Positions 22,401-32,652 of a DNA stretch of 64,000 nt are shown here, in pieces. The notes under the pieces are model-generated. The model did not search any database. It was not told where the DNA came from and saw only the letters and a program-made list of their open reading frames with translations. Source of the DNA: Roridomyces roridus (taxonomy: Eukaryota > Basidiomycota > Agaricomycetes > Agaricales > Mycenaceae); the NCBI GenBank assembly GCA_029378245.1, contig JARKIF010000050.1, positions 1-64,000 on the forward strand, in the 5' to 3' direction. The stretch's first letter is position 1. Every line of letters begins with the position of its first letter. A program made the position numbers and the translations under genes.

Positions 22401-23253
22401 CAGATTGAATCCAATGAGCAAGAACCCTCCGAGCCATCTAGATGTCATAAATAAATTGGTGTTGACAAGGGTTTGGGACGCACCTGAGAACGTGGACGAA
22501 AAAGGACAGGTCGTCTGGGACACGGAAGCACGAGAACGCGAACAGAGAGTAGGCGAAAAAGTCGCTGCGAAATGTCAGTAGAGATGCAGGGCAATGAAAA
22601 TTCCTACGTACTTGAGAAGAATCACGTCTACCGCCTGACGGAAGAGCAGCCAGGTGTTGTATTCAAGAGGAAGTTCCTGTAAGATGGTCAATCCACGCGC
22701 AGAGAAGGAAATGGTGTCAAACGCAGATCGAAAGAATAGTCCTTGCCCATCTTCCCAACGAGTTGGGCCTTGATCCAGTTGCGCACAGCAGGACGACGCT
22801 CGGGGTCAAGCCATCCAAGCCTCTGCACTTCCCGCACGATCCACTTCTTTTTACTCTGTTTGGTAAGGACCCATCCAAGTCCAGCGTCGTACGCACTTCT
22901 CCAAAAGGCGAAGTAGAAAAGGAAGAAGATTCGGCCGATGTTGCGTGGCACGAGAGCGAATATGACGAGCTGGAGGCCGAGAAGGGCCAAGTTGAGCAGA
23001 TCGAGGTGGCTCTTGGGGTAGGTGGGATTGAAGAGGGTGAGGACGTCGTGCGTGGTGGGAACACGGAAGACTGGAGAGCGCGTCGTCAGTGCGGGCGTCG
23101 GACGGAACACGAGGCGTGCTAACCTTCGCCGCCGGGCGTTTTACCCCAAACAATTTCCGACTCTTCGCGTTTTGGACTGTCATCAGGCTGAGAGTGCTGG
23201 TCCTGAGAAGACTGAGCCGTTCTACGACGCAGCTGCGTCTGTGGTTCTGCCAT
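19477..23253 (-). CDS. CHO2: Phosphatidylethanolamine N-methyltransferase (CHO2)
   Basis: Catalyses the first S-adenosylmethionine-dependent methylation of phosphatidylethanolamine on the way to phosphatidylcholine, in the ER membrane. About ten exons. The N-terminus [12 protein letters not shown] is polar and followed by many hydrophobic segments. Family hallmarks include [35 protein letters not shown] and [12 protein letters not shown], the membrane-methyltransferase SAM-binding region. A second methyltransferase-like half contains [19 protein letters not shown]. The soluble C-terminal part carries [19 protein letters not shown] chose the ATG at 23253 over an upstream in-frame one at 23319. 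At the intron 22677-22723 the canonical splice leaves the downstream frame one base off (see findings). It is divergent from the AYR1-like gene with 112 bp between start codons. A broken copy of its middle lies at 13945-14322. Confidence 0.9.
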
Positions 23254-23365
23254 AGTTGGTCGTTGATCAATAGAAGCAACGAATTCGCAATAGCACGTGT
23301 TAGTTGCGATGCCAAACATTGGATAGCACCACTACGCCAGCTTCCGGATCTGGAAGGCAGCTCTC
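23254..23365. promoter_or_regulatory. Divergent 112-bp promoter of CHO2 and the AYR1-like gene, with an E-box
   Basis: The two start codons are only 112 bp apart. A palindromic E-box CACGTG sits at 23294-23299. In yeasts, phospholipid genes are controlled by bHLH factors at CATGTG-type E-boxes, and CACGTG is the CBF1 site. A role here is inference. Confidence 0.5.
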
Positions 23366-24605
23366 ATGAAATCTGTGCTCATCACCGGGTATTACCTCTT
23401 AGACCGCACGTCTGCTTCTCTTTTTGACGCGTCGCTTTCAGTTGCACCCCAGGCGGAATCGGACACGCCCTCGCAAAGGAGTACCACGCCAGAGGTCCGC
23501 GACTCTTGTCTCCATTCGATCCGGCCCTTACAAGACACCAGGCTTGCAAGTCTTTGCTACAGCGCGCAAGAAAGAGGTCTTATCCGACCTGGCGGCTCTC
23601 GGAATCGAGACTCTTCAACTGGATGTCTCGCAAACGGACTCTGTCAAAGCCGCCAGAGATGCGGTCGCCTCCATCACAGGCGGAACGCTCAATATCCGGG
23701 TGAACAACGCGTCAGTCGTCCACCACACCGCATCCACGACTCCTTCACTCCTCATAGCGGACTAGGAAAGCCTCCGGGTGACCGCCCTCCTAGTCAAATC
23801 TGACAACTAAGCCCTCAGGCTGCTCGGTCCCCGCCACGGACCTCGACCTAGATGACGTCAAAACCGTCTACGAAGCCAACGTCTTTGGACCCATGCGCAT
23901 GGTTCAGGAGTTTGCCTCGCTGCTCATCGCCAGCTCCGAAGGCCGCATCGTCAATATCGGAAGCATGGCTGGAATCATGCCTGTTCCCTTCGGCAGCGCG
24001 TACAACTCCTCCAAAGCCGCTCTACATGCGTACAGCAATACACTTCGTCTCGAGATGGCGCCGTTCAAGTACGTACGGGTCCTTTGTTATAGAAAAGGAC
24101 AAGTCTGACGAGATTTCTAGCGTTCAAGTCACTACGGTTGTCACGGGCGGCGTGAATACCAGCATCTACGCAAAAGAACGCCCAATCAAAGACTCCTCAA
24201 TCTATAGCCCAATAGCGGACGTCGTAGCCGGAGGCCGCATTCCCCGTTCCCAAGGTAAGTATGCACACACCCTCCCGCTCTCCCACTCCCACTCCTTCCC
24301 TCCTCCTAACTAACCCCCTCTCACCCAGTTGAAGCCATGATTACCGCAGAAACATACGCCAAACACCTCGTCAGCAAAACCCTCAACCGGAGCGTCTCCG
24401 CATGGATGTGGGAAGGTAGCGGGGCATGGATCTGTTGGACGATAGACAAGGTGTTCGGGAGGACGGCTTTCGTGCGTCTCTGCCTTTTCTTTCCTTTTCT
24501 TATTTCACTCACGAATCGTTCCAGGATTGGATGTTCTCGTGGAGCATGGGGCTTTACAAGTTAAAGTCCATTGTAGTGGCGGATAACAAAAAGAAGCGGG
24601 ACTGA
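23366..24605 (+). CDS. AYR1: Short-chain dehydrogenase, 1-acyl-DHAP reductase type (AYR1-like)
   Basis: An NADPH-dependent reductase of the classical SDR fold. The AYR1 group reduces 1-acyl-dihydroxyacetone phosphate to lysophosphatidate in early glycerolipid synthesis. The start MKSVLITG is split by intron 1, then CTPGGIGHALAKEY completes the TGxxxGxG nucleotide-binding motif. NNA, then NIGSMAG with the catalytic Ser region, and YNSSK with the catalytic Tyr and Lys follow in order. The C-terminus ends with Trp/Leu-rich segments typical of membrane-attached AYR1 proteins and stops at 24603. At least six introns. At the intron 23711-23818 (just after NNA) the canonical GT-AG splice leaves the next exon one base out of frame, although both exons are well conserved. 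The pairing with CHO2 puts two phospholipid genes side by side. Confidence 0.8.
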
Positions 24606-24814
24606 GGCCATGGACTCGACTGGAGAATATGTATCACTTGTACTTGTAACGTCTCAACAATATGCGAACCATTAAACAGCATGTCCTTCCAAGACTTGGA
24701 ATAACAAAGCAAAACACCACAACGCCAACGTCCAAATTAGGAAGGTCTGCCATTCTCACAAAGAATCACAAATTCTGTCCATACCAGATGAATTCTTATC
24801 AAAACAAAGACTCG

Positions 24815-24857
24815 CCTCCTCCTCCTCCTCCTTCTCCTCCTCCTTCTCCTCCCCCCT
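24815..24857 (+). repeat. (CCT)n / CCTTCT microsatellite
   Basis: About 43 bp of CCT triplets with two CTT interruptions, in the 3' flank of the AYR1-like gene. Confidence 0.9.
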
Positions 24858-25043
24858 TGAAAAAAAAACATAAACCAGTGCTCTACTCCACTCCAGCACG
24901 AGAAAAAAAGGCACTAGGCCAGGTGATGATGATGTTACGAGTCGGTTGCACCCCACGACTGGCGGGAGGTGGTGGTGTGGGTTGTCGCTGCGGTCGTGCC
25001 TAAGAAGCCTGTGCTGGCCTAGGGTGGTTGTTGGAGAGGAGGC

Positions 25044-25243
25044 GTATCGCGGGCGGAAGGGGCGGGGTATCGCTCGGAGAGTCGGGGATGTCGCTCGGGA
25101 AGTCGGGATGTCGTTCGGGCAGATAAGGGTTATCGCTCGTGGAGGCAAGGGTTATTGCTCGGTGTGGTGAGGGTTATCGCTCGGAAGGACGGGGTTATCG
25201 CTCGAGGAGGCGGGGATGTCGCTCGGGGAGGCAAGAGTGGTGT
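25044..25243 (+). repeat. Minisatellite, about nine units of 19-22 bp
   Basis: Units follow the pattern TATCGCTCGGRRAGGCRRGGG, with variants TGTCGCTCGG and TATTGCTCGG. They lie directly downstream of the kinase stop codon at 25399 (minus strand), so probably in its 3' UTR or terminator region. Confidence 0.85.
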
Positions 25244-25398
25244 GTCGCGGCGAGAACAACACAAAGGACGAAAACGAAAACCAGGGCAAACCGGAAAGCC
25301 CAACGAGACAAACACACAGACCGAGACAGCACCACAGCCACAGACAACGACAACACAAGCGACATCAGCAGCAGACATGAGATGGCACCACACACCCT

Positions 25399-27026
25399 TC
25401 AATCCAATTCTATCTTCCGCAAATCGACGACCTTGACCCGCGAATGGAACCGCCGCCGGAGGAATTCCCCAATACGCGCACTCAGCGAAGGGCCAGAGCA
25501 GCTTGAAGGCTGGACATGGCCATCGTTGAGGTCAATCTTGTACTGCCACCGCGTGTTGACCGTCTTCTCGTTGTCACCGCGCTTTTGCCCTGCGCTCCCA
25601 GAGGTCTTGACGAGGCCAAAGAGCCTTGAAATGAGTTCACAGCCCTTGATAACGACTTCTCGCGTGCTTGACGGAAGCGTGCCGACCTTGCGCTTGACTT
25701 GCGTTGCAGACTTGCAGACTTTCTTTACACTACGCTTGACGGGGCCAGGGGGAGGTGCCGACAATTGGCTGGAGACGTAATAGAACTCCCGGACGTGGCT
25801 ATCGAACGCGCAGGGACCGCCGCGGGGAAGCAACTTTGGACGAACGGTGGTCGGGATATACGGTTTCACAGGAACCCAAGGAACAGGAGCCTCATGATGC
25901 GCTACGGCCGCCCAATCGCTGAAAATAACGAATGAGAAAGCGGAAACGATGAGTAGAAAGAACTTACACTTCCTGGAAGTACGGATGTTCCTTGACCTGC
26001 AGGATATGCGGTCGGTCATCGCCATCCTTCCTCAACAGCTGACGGATGAGGTCCTTGGTGTTCTCGTCAAGGCCATCAGCCTCCCGGAACTCAATATCCT
26101 CCATGGCATACGCCGCCTTGATTTCGACAACATTCTTGGCCCTGTTGCCGAACGGCATGCGCCCCGTGGTCATGCGGTGAACGAGCAACCCCAGACTCCA
26201 TATGTCCGCGTCGAAGGAGTAAGGGAGACCAGCGTGCTGAGCGGGAGACGACCAGTATGGCGTACCACAGCGGTCGGTCGAGTGACCTTGGAGGCATTCT
26301 TCGGTTGGCTGGAAGAAACTGCCACTCGTCGCCTCCGGATCGACGTCGAACGAGACGTACTCGGGCTCTTCCCCGCCGAACATTGGGGTGGAGCAGCGAA
26401 GCTCTTGGCGCGCCCATAGTCACCGAGGACAATGTTGCCGTCCTTGGTGAGAAAGACGTTGGACGGTTTGAGGTCACAATGCGCGATCCCCGCGCGGTGG
26501 AGGGTCTCGATGGCGGTCACGAGCTGGGCGGCGTAGAGCTTGGCATGCTCGGGCGTGAGACGGTGGCCAGCGCCAAGTATAGTCATTAGGTCCCGTCCCG
26601 CACACCACTCCTAGAACCCTTGTATTCAGATCGTGGTGGGAGAAGCACAATGCAACACTCACGGTAAGGAGGTAAGACTTCTCCGCGTCCTGCCAGCTTG
26701 CGAGTAAGGGAAGGAGCGTCCGTGGAACATCGGCCAGACCAGCGAGTTGACTGTGGATCTGTTGCTCGTTCACAGCGGTGCCGGCGGTGTGAGGGACCAT
26801 CTTGAGGGCAAGGTGACGGCCGTACGTCTTGTCTTTGACAAGTAAGACAGAGCTAGAGCTGCCTTCGCCGATCTTGAAGAGCGGGTCGAACGAGGTGGTG
26901 TCGAGGAGGGCCTTGGGGTCGACGGAGGGAGTCTATAAAGACGTGAATCTACATGGTGAGCACGAAGAAAGCTGTTACCTTCTTGCGGAAGATCTTTTGG
27001 AACAAGGAGAGGGTGGTGGACTTCAT
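25399..27026 (-). CDS. Serine/threonine protein kinase with HCD and DYG variants
   Basis: Start MKSTTLSLFQKIFRKK, then a complete kinase fold: glycine loop IGEGSSSSV, VAIK-type lysine in LALKM, catalytic loop HCDLKPSNVF (Cys in place of the Arg of HRD), metal-binding DYG (Tyr in place of Phe), activation-segment CGTPYWSSPAQ and DADIWSLG. A basic C-terminal tail of about 190 residues follows (KRSVKKVCKSATQVKRKV). Catalytic Lys and both Asp residues are present, so activity is plausible. The HRD-Arg change suggests regulation without activation-loop phosphorylation (inference). Between GRAKSFAA and MFGGEEPEY, near 26386-26392, the frame breaks by one base with no GT available for an intron. This is either a sequence error or an inactivating mutation. 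Substrate unknown. Confidence 0.75.
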
Positions 27027-28891
27027 AGCGATACTCTGGAAGCAGGGTCAGTACGATGGAGGGTAAGAAGTGACAAGATAACATACGCGAGTAGCAAACA
27101 TACTTATTGATTCTAGAGAGCGGGGTTGGATAACAGTGGGGATGTGAGAGCGTAAAGCAAGAGTAAAACTGAGGAGACGAGGTCAGCCACCCGTTTTGTC
27201 TCTCCTTGTGGTGGCTGACCGCGACGAGTGAGACTTGAGTGAGACCAAGGGCCACGTGGGACGAGGACCAGAGAGCAATAACAGAAACCCGTCGCGCATC
27301 CAACGCGTCGCTCGTCGTCGATCATGGCGGTCGTGATCAGAAAGTTGCTTGGCTCTGAGTCTAGCACGCGGTCATCGTCACTGAATGCACGAAGAGTTTG
27401 GAGTACATAGAAAATGCACATTGACTATCCTAAACAATTGCCCTCCGGGCACACCTGGATCCTCCGTGATTGTGTTTTGTACTCAATAAATGCCATACTG
27501 GTGCGCTCCTACTATAAAGCACTCCTCGCGCCGCTTCAAGTGCGTATGGTGTGGGCCGTGACTTCATGTCACATCGCATTTTTGCGAATTTTGACCTCGG
27601 ATGTCGGCCGGCAGGCTTGTAGACCCCAAGAGTGGGTGATTTTTGAAATTTTGGACCGTGGGAAATTTTTGATGGCTGATGGCCAAATCTTGGGCCGAGC
27701 AATGACTTTTCATCATTCAAAAAGGGCCGGAAATGCATTTTTGGTGGACGTTTTGGTGTTCTGATGACCACGGGAACCATCTATTTCTATTGGAGTCCAT
27801 TGGAGGACCACATTGGACCTTCCGGGCATTGTACCCGAGGCTCCTCAAGCAGGCTGGGAAGGTATTTCCTTTTTGGGATGGCCAAATTTTGGGCAAAAAA
27901 ACCCAAAGTCGGAATTTCGACATTCTAATCCGTAGGATGTGTAGCCCTAGCCAATAGAGTGCTATTGGCGCAGTCTCAAGAAATTCTGAGCTATTCGGCC
28001 CGAGTTATTGGCCGATCAAAATTGATCAAAAAGTTTGTCACAAAGTTTCGTCCCACACATAAGTACACAGTAACTAGGGAAGGAGCATGTGATCGTGGGA
28101 GGACGGAAGTAAATTTTGTCAGACAATTGGTGATTTTAGACCTGGATACCTCCGGATCCAGGAACTATCCTAGTACATATGAGGCACCTCGTAAGGCCAC
28201 ACACCCATCGTAAATCTAAGGGCGACCGAAATAAATGCCATTCCTTCGCTCTGCCCTCGTATTAGCAACTCTGCAGATGGTGGAATCCCACAGGCGGAGT
28301 GAATAAAGGAGGGGGAAGGGTACGGCGTAGAATGGAGAAGGAAGAAGGATGTATTGAAAGATACCACAGCGAGTAAGAACTGGAACAAGAGTCAGCAACA
28401 CGTCGACAACGAGGAAGAATGAGGACGAGGAAGGGAATCAGGGATCGACGGATATCCACAGGGCTCTGCGCCTCCACTTTGTACACTGGGAGACTTTGGT
28501 ATGGGCAGAGCATTCGGTCCGCCCGTCGAAAGGTTTTCATCAAACAAGAGGGAGGGGAGTGGGGAGGGAGAGAGGCAAGATCACTCACCAAGGAGACACT
28601 ACAGAAGCCCCACCACCGTCGAGGAAGACCTGGAAGAAGGCATCGTCAGTAAGGAAGAAAAGTGGACGGAGGAGCAGAAGAAGAGAGCGTCAGACAAGGC
28701 TGAAAGATAAAGTATTCCACACGAGTATTCGGAATGTGGTAAAGTATGGTTATTATGTGCATCATCACGCGCGACGACGAGGACGGGAGCGAGGTACTCA
28801 CAATGGTGGAAGGTGGTGGTCGAGAGGAAGAGAGACGAAAATTTGACCGAGCTTTGTCAGCGGTTTTGTTGCCAAATTCGGCAATCAATCT
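27027..28891. other. Intergenic, no firm gene
   Basis: 27.43-28.2 kb is AT-richer, with a hairpin at 27950-27969 (GCCAATAG and complement around 4 nt) and repeated gatggccaaatYttgggc words (about 27678 and 27876). It may be a decayed element. The purine-rich stretch at 28.4-28.7 kb has open frames, but they look like composition artefacts. No RNA gene was recognised. Confidence 0.4.
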
Positions 28892-28921
28892 GGAAATTTC
28901 TGGGGCTTTCGAGCGTGTTCC
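28892..28921 (+). promoter_or_regulatory. Heat-shock element array upstream of FES1
   Basis: Six contiguous 5-bp units: gGAAa tTTCt gGGGc tTTCg aGCGt gTTCc. Four match the alternating nGAAn/nTTCn pattern and two are degenerate. It ends 50 bp before the start codon and just before a TATA box. FES1 belongs to the Hsp70 cycle, a classical HSF1 regulon, which fits. Confidence 0.6.
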
Positions 28922-28928
28922 GTGCTTG

Positions 28929-28935
28929 TATATAA
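28929..28935 (+). promoter_or_regulatory. TATA box of FES1
   Basis: TATATAA, 37 bp before the start codon and directly downstream of the heat-shock array. This implies a short 5' UTR. Confidence 0.5.
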
Positions 28936-28971
28936 CGCCTGCTTCTCCACCCCACGCGCGTCTGCTGCTAC

Positions 28972-30155
28972 ATGGAATCTCTACTCCGCTGGGGCATAGA
29001 AAACTCTGCCAACGCCAATGATGGGTCCAACCCACCCCCGGCCCCACGCCAGGACCTAGATCCCGGCATAATCGACATGATACTAGGGAAATCCGACGCA
29101 GTACTCATGAAAGAGGACATGGCCATCGCACAGGACGAATCTCAATCTGAATCAGCGCGTATCGACGCCCTAGACCACCTCGAGATGCTAATAGAGCAAA
29201 TCGACAACGCCAATAGTGAGTGAATCCCTCCTGGACTTGCGTGAACTCATCTTGATGCAGACCTCGAAAAGCTGCAGATGTGGACCCCGCTGCAGAAACT
29301 CATTGAGAGCGCGCCTACGCCAGAGCTGAAGATGCAGGCTTTGTGGGTCATTGGTACCGCGCTACAGAACAACCCCGCAGCTCAGGATGCCGTGAGTGTC
29401 TGCCCGCGTCATAAAAACAATGCTAACGACCCCTTCAGTACTTCTCGCATGATCCTCTCCCTGTGCTCACCAACTTCCTTACGCCCTCCCCGTTTTCCAC
29501 CTCCCAAACGCGCTCAAAAGCCATCTACGCGTTGTCAGGCTTATTGAAACACAATGCACCTGCCGTAGAGGCTCTCTCCCGGTCAGACGTCAACGGCTGG
29601 GAACGTCTACGGGAAGCGCTGCAAGGTCAGTTTACCATTCCTTCCCACCGCGCTAAGCTAACGACAGAAACAGACCCAGACCTCGGCGTCCGTCGGAAAG
29701 CGCTCTTCCTGCTCAGCACCCTGCTCATCCCCTCCTCCGACCCCTCCTCCTCTTCAGCATCCTCATCCCTCAGCCAACCAATCCACGCCAACTCGCACGC
29801 CGCCGCCCTCGCCAACCCCTCACGCACCGACACGTCCAGCCCCTCCCTTTCCGCCCTCTCCACACACGGCATCCTCCCCGCCGTCATCTCAGCCCTCACC
29901 TCCCCCGTGCCCTCTGGTCCAGACGGCGACGTCCCAGGACCCGACCCCGATTTTGAGGAAAAGGGACTCGCGCTGCTACGCACGTACGCTTTGGAGTGTA
30001 ACGGGCAGTTCAAGGACGGCGAGAAGGAGGCGTTGACGAGGTGGTTTGACGAGGAGAAGGTCAAGGAGGGCGGTGGTAATGGGGCGCTGGCGGAGCGGTG
30101 GGGTCTCAGCAAGGGAGAATTTGACTCTCTGAGGGAAAAGGTTACTGGGGCGTGA
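28972..30155 (+). CDS. FES1: Hsp70 nucleotide exchange factor FES1 (HspBP1 family)
   Basis: A cytosolic armadillo-repeat protein that releases ADP from Hsp70. Four exons with introns at 29216-29260, 29392-29438 and 29626-29673 give 347 codons, close to the fungal family length. Landmarks are the N-terminal MESLLRWGIENSA, LDHLEMLIEQIDNAN, WVIGTALQNNP, RSKAIYALSGLLKHN and DLGVRRKALFLLSTLL, which are armadillo helices. A Ser/Pro-rich insertion lies in the last exon. All splice phases fit. The stop codon lies only 36 bp from the end of a Crinkler-like copy on the other strand. Regulation: the heat-shock array and TATA box directly upstream suggest HSF1 control. Confidence 0.92.
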
Positions 30156-30191
30156 AGCTAATGCCATAGAATGTATAATGCAATTTGTACG

Positions 30192-31413
30192 CTAGTTGAC
30201 CCCAAAAGCACGAAGCACTTGTCCAACCCTAAAATCTTCAAGCCCTTGTCGTTCCTTCTGGGCGCGTTGCCTGACAAAGTCGGAGAGGAAGTCTATAGAG
30301 AACTCGGTCCGCTCGATTTTCACAGTCCAATTCCCAGGACTATCATGTACATGTACTTCCCCGGGCTTGAGGAGGAACATGCGATGGCTGGCATTCTTGA
30401 TTGCCTTGGCCTTCACAAGGGAAAAGCGGTCTGCAGCTCGGTTGAAAAGAAGAACGCCCTGGATGATACTCCACAGCCTGTCGTCGCTCGGGATGCCTAT
30501 ACAGTCGAGAAGAGGTCGCGCGCAACTGGCCCGACCCTATGCAGCCTAGCCAAAACAGCTTGAGGATCCCGATTCGTGAGACTCCTAGACATTTCTGAGT
30601 ACCCAGACCAAAAAAAAAAAGCAAGAAACAAACGTATAAGCGTCGATTTCCTCCAACGACCATGGCTTCATGACCCAAGTCTCCGCCTCGATCTGATTTT
30701 TAAAATGATGCATCCGGTGCTTGTCCAGAGCCGCCGTCCAGACCACAAACTTGGCTCTCCTAATCCAATGGTCGGGTATCCAGTTAAAAGCATTGTCGAC
30801 ATCGACCAAAACCCAACTCTTGCGAATCAAATCCTTGACCGATTCGATGCTCAGGTACTCGGAATACCCTGGGCCCCGCAGGATCTGGACACCCGACTCG
30901 GAGATGGACAGTATCTCGTGCGCATTGGGGAGGAAGAAGACGGGTTGGCCCATGGCTATGAGACGAAAGAGGAAGTACACCGCGCCCACGCTCTTCCCTG
31001 CAGCTTCATGAGTACCTTGAATAAGAGAAATCTGAAAGAGTCTACCCACCGATTCCAGGGTGACCAGTAAGAAAGAACCTGCCAGTTCCCCGCTGGAGGA
31101 GCTCAGCAAGGAAGTTGTCGTATTCATCCTGAATAATGTACTTTTGCAACTGGAGCTTGTGAACCTCAAGTTGGGGTTGCAGTGCAATGTCGAGGTATCG
31201 AGCGTTCAAATGGCTGTGGATGTACGGGGTGAGGCGGTCCGAATCAGAGTCTGTCGGCCAGAGAAGTGCATGGGCGAGTGAGCATTCCGCACTGGCGGCT
31301 AAACGAGCAAAACCAGGAAGTGTATCTTTATAGGAGACAAGGCCGATTGATGAGATCAAGGAAAGGCTGATTGCATTGTGCCGGTCGCTAATTCTACTCA
31401 GTATGTGTTCCAA
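30192..31413 (-). pseudogene. Crinkler-like copy E: P-loop part plus a truncated C-terminal part
   Basis: Exon 1 contains LPGF and ALLWP, as in the other copies, and ends in the P-loop. A 52-nt phase-1 intron (30998-31049) splits Walker A, giving GHPGIGKS after splicing. Exon 2 has GQPVFFLPN, SWVLVDVD and MKPWSLEEI. A further exon (acceptor tactcag near 30600) matches copy B exon 3 (NRDPQAVLARLHRVGP, then KNASHRMFLLKP) but breaks frame by one base near 30505-30516 and stops at 30192, about 220 residues short. The start codon of the sister copies is not conserved here; the nearest in-frame ATG is at 31413. Probably not functional. Confidence 0.6.
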
Positions 31414-31566
31414 GATGCGGCGGGGTGGACCTCATGCAGGTCGCTTCAGCATCCTTGGATCAACTCCAGCAAGCACAACGAATCTCGGAGCAAGCACACG
31501 CACTCAAGGCCGCAGTTCCCTCTTCGCAGTTCCGAGGGAATCTTTCTGCGACCACTGCTTCATGTC

Positions 31567-32412
31567 CTACTTAGGATCTCTTGAAGCCTCCAACGTTCTA
31601 GATTTGAATGTTATGCTCCTGAGAGACGCTCCGACCGGGAAAGAGACACACCTCAAAGCTTCCTTCTCCTCTGCCGACCACGGCTGCATGACCCTGATGT
31701 CCGCCACGAACTGGGTCGTGAACCAGTGCTTCGGTTCATCTTTCAGGAGCGCGGTATAAACCAGACCAACACCCAGGGCGATCCACCAGTGTGGATACCA
31801 CTCAGGGTATTGCACGGCATCGACAGCGAGCAAGACCCAGCTCTTACGAGCAGCATCTTTGGTCGGGCGCGTACTCATGTAAGAGTCGGCGTAGCGTTCC
31901 CGCAACACTTGAACACCAGAGTCAGAAAAGTAGCAGATGACATCGGGTTCGGGCACGAAGAACACGGATTGGCCACAAGCTAGGAGGTGGAGGAGGAAAT
32001 AGCTTGCGCCGACGCTCTTGCCTAAATTAATGTATGAGCGCAAAGTAAATGGCAATGAAGGTGGTGGGTACTCGCCAATCCCGCGTTCTCCAGTGACATA
32101 GAAACGATACCCCTCTTCCACCTCGGCCAAGAATTCGACGTAAGACCGGCGTACAATGAGCGTGTCCACCGAGGTGAGCCCATGCACGCGTAGGCCCGGA
32201 TGTTTCTTGAGGTCAATGTAGTCAATTGTGGACGAAGGATCGTTGGTGTTGTAAGTGTCGATATAGGGGCTCAAACCGCGACACTCGGGGCCATGCAGAG
32301 TCGGGCCTGCTGGCGGGTCTCCAGTTGGCCAAAGCAGCTTTTGAAGTATGGAAAACGGTTCTGTTGGACTCAAGTGCGCAAATTGGGTCAGTGTGTCCGA
32401 GTTGGAAGCCAT
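31567..32412 (-). CDS. Crinkler-like copy D: N-terminal segment plus P-loop, no C-terminal part
   Basis: Start MASNSDTLTQFAHLSPTEPF with LLWP, most similar to copy C. The Walker A motif is split by intron 32022-32075. Here the donor is GC (GCGAGT) instead of GT, and using it restores GERGIGKS in frame. A GT two bases further on would not. Exon 2 has GQSVFFVP, a weak Walker B (SWVLLAVD) and MQPWSAEEKEAL. It then reads through what looks like the old donor of the next intron (GTGTGT) to a stop at 31567, so the C-terminal part is lost as in copy C. A longer upstream in-frame ATG exists, but the homologous start at 32412 is preferred. Tandem with copy E on the same strand. Confidence 0.65.
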   Translation of the reverse strand: MASNSDTLTQFAHLSPTEPFSILQKLLWPTGDPPAGPTLHGPECRGLSPYIDTYNTNDPSSTIDYIDLKKHPGLRVHGLTSVDTLIVRRSYVEFLAEVEEGYRFYVTGERGIGEYPPPSLPFTLRSYINLGKSVGASYFLLHLLACGQSVFFVPEPDVICYFSDSGVQVLRERYADSYMSTRPTKDAARKSWVLLAVDAVQYPEWYPHWWIALGVGLVYTALLKDEPKHWFTTQFVADIRVMQPWSAEEKEALRCVSFPVGASLRSITFKSRTLEASRDPK

Positions 32413-32652
32413 GAGTGAGAGAGCAAAGTAAGGGGCTGATGTGTGATCAGAAAGCGATAGTATAGAGGAAAGCAAGTGGACCAAGAAAAACGGAATTTCA
32501 GCACGCAGGTCGTGCAGCAGAATCAAAAGGCATGGATGCGTATAAGTTTTCTTCGAGGCATACACAGAGACAAGATTGGCCATAATTCAAGTCGCGCGAA
32601 AACCTCTCCCCGTCCTCGCCCGCCACCACACCAACAACACCTCTCCACCCAC

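Larger units (their letters stand above)
24606..25398. other. Intergenic region between convergent genes, with simple repeats
   Basis: No gene. It holds the CCT microsatellite and a GC-rich minisatellite, listed separately, between the 3' ends of the AYR1-like gene and the kinase gene. Confidence 0.6.

Noticed and set aside
27430..28200. Possible transposon in an AT-richer block with hairpins
   Set aside because: I could not find terminal inverted repeats or a target duplication, so it is only listed as gene-free DNA.
28211..28700. Open frames on both strands in the purine-rich stretch before FES1
   Set aside because: They are caused by GA/CT-rich composition; no splice signals, domains or start context.
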